Shown piece by piece: positions 6,316-9,010 of a stretch of 9,010 nucleotides of DNA. Location of the stretch: the NCBI GenBank assembly GCA_937898885.1, contig CALDKD010000112.1, positions 1 to 9,010 of the forward strand. The letters run 5' to 3'. Within the stretch, counting starts at the first letter, position 1. Every line of letters begins with the position of its first letter. A model generated the notes under the pieces. That model saw only the letters and a list, made by a program, of their open reading frames with translations, searched no databases and had not been told where the DNA came from. A program made the translations under genes and the position numbers. This stretch comes from an uncultured Bacteroidales bacterium (GTDB lineage Bacteria; Bacteroidota; Bacteroidia; Bacteroidales; Bacteroidaceae).

Positions 6316-8865
6316 ATGAAACGCTTTCTTCTCATAGTGCTGGCTCTGTTGCTGCATCAGTATTGTCTTGCTGACGATTTTGACGCTGACCTTACGCGCT
6401 ATGCTGCCAACATACATCAGTTCAGCAATGAGTATCCGCAGGAGAAGGTCTATCTGCAGTTTGACAATACATCGTATGTATGTGGCGACACCGTATGGTT
6501 CAAGGCGTTTGTGGTTGAGGCATCCTCGCACCACCGCGCCTCAAGCAGGGTGCTATACGTGGATCTACTCTCGGCAGACGGTACCATACTTGACCGCAAG
6601 AAACTGCCTGTTCTGAGCGGCCAGGCAGATGGCTGTATGCCGTTGACTGAGAAGAACGGGTCTAACGCGGACAGGCTGCGTGGAGCACTTAACCTGCCCG
6701 GAGGCTTTTACGAGATTCGCGCATATACAATGAATATGCTCAATTTCTCCGAGAGCTCGGTATTCTCACGGGTTATTCCGGTATATGAGTGCGCTGACGA
6801 TGCCTGCGCCTCGGTCTCAGAGATTGAATACACGCCTCCTGCCAAAAAAAACGCGCGAAAGCAGCTTGCGCGCTATAAATCCCTCAACGTGACGTTCTAT
6901 CCCGAAGGCGGAACGCTCCTGTACGGTGTGCCGTGCCGTGTTGCATTCAAGGTGACTGACGAGACCGGGCTGGGAGTAGATGCTACGGGCGTGCTTCAGG
7001 ACACTATTCTTTTGCAGACATTGCACGATGGAATGGGCAGCTTTATATACACACCCACGGTGAGACACGCAAAGGCGATGTTCGATTATGAAGGACACAG
7101 CTACTCCTTTTCCCTGCCTCCTACGGAGAATGCCGGCTGCTCGATGTTTGTGAGTTACGATGATGACGGGTATCTTGATGTGGCAGTGCGCACGGGAACT
7201 TCCGGAAAGGTTCCCTTGCCGCTCGGACTCACCCTGACCTGCCGCGGCGAGGTATTTGGCTATAGCCAGATAAACAGCATAGACAAGGAGGCATTCACCT
7301 CTTTTGCGCTAAAAGATGTTCCTGAAGGCGTATGTCAGCTTGTGCTCTTCTCAAAGACGGGCGAGATACTTGCATCGCGTACGGTCTATTGCAGGAAGCC
7401 ATCGCTGATGCCGGAAATATCAGTGCAGACAGACAAGGAGATATATGGGCCGTTTGAGCGTGTCAAGATGAGCGTTTCGCTCATTGACGGCAATGCCTGC
7501 CCTTTCCGCGACCGTATTTGTGTGTCCGTCCGCGATATCGGCGTACGTCGTTATATGCATTCAGATGACCTTCGCTCATATCTTCTGCTCTCATCCGATT
7601 TGAAAGGACTGGTTTACAAGCCGGAGTACTATTTCGAGTCGGACGATTCCGCTCACCGTGCGGCTTTGGACCTCCTTATGTTGGTACAGGGGTGGGAGCG
7701 CTATGAGTGGAAGACAATGGCGGGAGTGAGCGAATATACCGAGATGCATCGCCTGGAGGACAGTCTGACGTTTAACGGGTGGGTGCTTTCACCGTTTCTG
7801 ATGCGCAAGATGAACAATGTGCGCGTAGCCTCAACGGTAATCTATCCCGACAAGACGGTAGATTTCTTTTCTATGAAGACATTCCAGAAAGGCTATTTCG
7901 GCCTGAATCTCCGCGATTTCTATGGATATGCCGATGTCCGTATATCGGCTAATACACGCGTGCATCGTTTGCGCGGCACGGACTGCCGCCTTATGCTTGA
8001 GCGTTCCGTGCAGCCTGCGCCCAGGGCATTCAACCGGCTGGAGCTGTACTCTCTTCTCAACCCGCTCACATCGCAGAGACAGCTCCACCACTGGAATGCT
8101 CCAGAGGTATATACCGAGAAAGAGGACACGTTGCCGTCCGTCATCAGGGATTACGGAGTGCTGCTTCCCGACGTTGACATAAAGGAACGTGTGATGTTCC
8201 GCGATTATGATACGTTTCAGGCATACGATGTGCGTCGCGATGTGGAGGATGAGGAGGACAGGGCGGAATTCACTACAGATCTGCTTGGGTATCTTTTGCG
8301 CAAGGGCATCTCTCCGTTGAGTTACGGCTCGGGTATAGTGTATTGCGTACACGGCGATGACAAGTCTACCTGTACTGCGTTGTCTTCGAATCCTCTTATG
8401 ATAGACTCACATAACGTGAGCAGTGTGCTGGTGTTTGATCCAATGCCCTATGATGAGATGGAAAAGGTTATTTTCGAGTTGTATAGGAAAAGTGAGAGGG
8501 AATTCGGCGTGGCTAGTGTCTGGGAGGCGGATAGATCGACTAACCGCATTCTGATTGATGTGACTCTCAGGCCGACAGACGAGTTGCGCAGTTCATACGA
8601 GCTGTTTGACATCAGCAAGCGCAGGACACGCTTTCTGGGCTATTCCAGTCCGGTTGACTATTATAGCCCCAGTTATCCGGACGGACCGGTCTTTGGCGCT
8701 ATTGACTACCGCCGCACGCTTTACTGGAATCCGAACCTGATAACCGATCAGGAAGGCAAGGCCGAGGTGGAGTTCTACAACAACTCCTACTCCCAGCATT
8801 TTGATGTGTCGGCCGCAGGCATCACCGCCGGCGGCACACCGTACGTGCTCGACGCAGAATTCTGA
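6316..8865 (+). CDS. Large exported MG2 (macroglobulin-like) surface protein
   Basis: This 849-residue protein has a signal peptide at 1-19 (cleavage after YCLA). An MG2 domain lies at about 40-153: QEKVYLQFDNTSYVCGDTVW, then FYEIRAYTMNML and FSRVIPVYE. A second beta domain starts near 189 (FYPEGGTLLYGVPCRVAFKV). The block at about 404-465 (SVRDIG, YLLLSSDLKGLV, KPEYYFE, LDLLMLVQGWERYEW) and the ending YWNPNLITDQEGKAEVEFYNN are hallmarks of a Bacteroidales family of large exported proteins with MG2 repeats. Region 650-755 resembles a degenerate TonB-receptor plug, but no beta-barrel follows. No thioester motif (CxEQ) of true alpha-2-macroglobulins is visible. Its role is unknown to me; a protein-binding or structural part of the envelope is plausible. 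It lies 13 bp after the ligase-like gene and has no promoter of its own that I can see, so it is probably the last gene of the operon. It is GC-rich (33 of 60 at 6961-7020), unlike the three genes before it. Confidence 0.85.
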   Translation: MKRFLLIVLALLLHQYCLADDFDADLTRYAANIHQFSNEYPQEKVYLQFDNTSYVCGDTVWFKAFVVEASSHHRASSRVLYVDLLSADGTILDRKKLPVLSGQADGCMPLTEKNGSNADRLRGALNLPGGFYEIRAYTMNMLNFSESSVFSRVIPVYECADDACASVSEIEYTPPAKKNARKQLARYKSLNVTFYPEGGTLLYGVPCRVAFKVTDETGLGVDATGVLQDTILLQTLHDGMGSFIYTPTVRHAKAMFDYEGHSYSFSLPPTENAGCSMFVSYDDDGYLDVAVRTGTSGKVPLPLGLTLTCRGEVFGYSQINSIDKEAFTSFALKDVPEGVCQLVLFSKTGEILASRTVYCRKPSLMPEISVQTDKEIYGPFERVKMSVSLIDGNACPFRDRICVSVRDIGVRRYMHSDDLRSYLLLSSDLKGLVYKPEYYFESDDSAHRAALDLLMLVQGWERYEWKTMAGVSEYTEMHRLEDSLTFNGWVLSPFLMRKMNNVRVASTVIYPDKTVDFFSMKTFQKGYFGLNLRDFYGYADVRISANTRVHRLRGTDCRLMLERSVQPAPRAFNRLELYSLLNPLTSQRQLHHWNAPEVYTEKEDTLPSVIRDYGVLLPDVDIKERVMFRDYDTFQAYDVRRDVEDEEDRAEFTTDLLGYLLRKGISPLSYGSGIVYCVHGDDKSTCTALSSNPLMIDSHNVSSVLVFDPMPYDEMEKVIFELYRKSEREFGVASVWEADRSTNRILIDVTLRPTDELRSSYELFDISKRRTRFLGYSSPVDYYSPSYPDGPVFGAIDYRRTLYWNPNLITDQEGKAEVEFYNNSYSQHFDVSAAGITAGGTPYVLDAEF

Positions 8866-8881
8866 TCAAGCAATAAATAAC

Positions 8882-8913
8882 CCGGTATGAGATATCCCGG
8901 ACAATCTTTTATC
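8882..8913 (+). terminator. Possible weak intrinsic terminator of the operon
   Basis: CCGG TAT (8882-8888) pairs with ATA TC CCGG (8892-8900) to give a 7-bp stem with a 2-nt bulge and a GAG loop. ACAATCTTTT follows, a short T-run set a few bases off the stem. It sits 17 bp after the MG2 stop. The stem is imperfect and the T-run short, so this is a moderate guess. Confidence 0.35.
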
Positions 8914-8938
8914 ATATCTTTGCCCGTGATATGAGATA
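8886..8938. repeat. 9-bp direct repeat flanking the downstream promoter
   Basis: TATGAGATA occurs at 8886-8894 and 8930-8938, 44 bp apart. Both copies are preceded by CCCG within a few bases. They bracket the -7 element at 8915-8922, one copy near -40 and one at about the transcription start. They could be sites for a regulator of the next gene. The second copy also overlaps a small perfect hairpin (GAGAT-ACAC-ATCTC, 8933-8946) in the presumed leader. Confidence 0.3.
8915..8922 (+). promoter_or_regulatory. Bacteroidota-type -7 promoter element for the next gene
   Basis: TATCTTTG matches TAnnTTTG exactly. No TTTG stands at the expected -33 position (around 8890-8896). Transcription would start near 8928, leaving a leader of about 56 nt before ATG 8984. 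This marks the end of the preceding operon. Confidence 0.55.
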
Positions 8939-8983
8939 CACATCTCTGATACTTTATTTCTAACAACCAAAACATTATTTACG

Positions 8984-9010
8984 ATGGAAAATCAAGAAGT
9001 TGAAGAACAG
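8984..9010 (+). CDS. Start of an unidentified gene (3' partial)
   Basis: ATG at 8984 opens MENQEVEEQ and runs to the window edge. The 43 bp before it are AT-rich without a Shine-Dalgarno site, as is usual for Bacteroidota genes, and a good -7 element lies 61 bp upstream. The visible nine residues are acidic and hydrophilic, so this is not an N-terminal signal peptide. They are too few to name a family. It is probably unrelated to the operon before it. Confidence 0.6.

Noticed and set aside
7831..8352. Long reverse-strand open frame of 173 codons opposite the MG2 gene.
   Set aside because: The + strand frame shows clear family motifs throughout. The reverse product shows no recognisable motif, and its gene would have no neighbours on that strand.
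1..9010. tRNA or rRNA genes, CRISPR arrays, insertion sequences, integrase or attachment sites.
   Set aside because: No transposase or integrase frame, no regularly spaced repeats and no tRNA-like cloverleaf were seen, even at the composition boundaries near 1815 and 6303.

Overview
The window looks like a chromosomal stretch from a Bacteroidota species, most likely of the order Bacteroidales. The evidence is the -7 promoter elements of the Bacteroidota type (TAnnTTTG), the near absence of Shine-Dalgarno sites, and gene families typical of gut and oral Bacteroidales. These families are a TPR-membrane-helix regulator, a DUF3244 secreted protein, a transglutaminase with a discoidin-like end, an O-antigen-ligase-like TPR protein and a large MG2 surface protein. 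All convincing genes are on the + strand. The reverse-strand open frames lie opposite real genes and were left out.

Layout. Positions 1-1295 hold the 3' part of a gene for a TPR protein with one membrane helix and a helix-turn-helix-like tail; its start is outside the window. Positions 1296-1445 are a regulatory gap with a dyad, a tandem 8-bp repeat one helical turn apart, and a -7 element. An apparent five-gene operon follows: a DUF3244 secreted protein (1446-1814), an unrecognised lipoprotein (1816-2799), a transglutaminase-like/discoidin lipoprotein (2822-4774), an O-antigen ligase/polymerase-like membrane protein with TPR tail (4749-6302) and an MG2/macroglobulin-like exported protein (6316-8865). 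Gaps are 1 and 22 bp, then a 26-bp overlap, then 13 bp. I found no convincing internal promoter or terminator. A possible terminator and a new -7 element precede the first nine codons of another gene at 8984.

How it may work. Every product of the putative operon is predicted to be exported or in the membrane: a small beta-rich secreted protein, a lipoprotein, a Cys-His-Asp transglutaminase-fold enzyme, a glycan ligase/polymerase and a large multi-domain surface protein. The membrane-bound regulator next door is the obvious candidate controller. A cell-surface assembly or modification system is a reasonable inference, but the sequence does not give the substrate. The three central genes (1816-6302) are clearly AT-richer than the DUF3244 gene before them and the MG2 gene after them, which suggests a separate origin for the middle of the operon.
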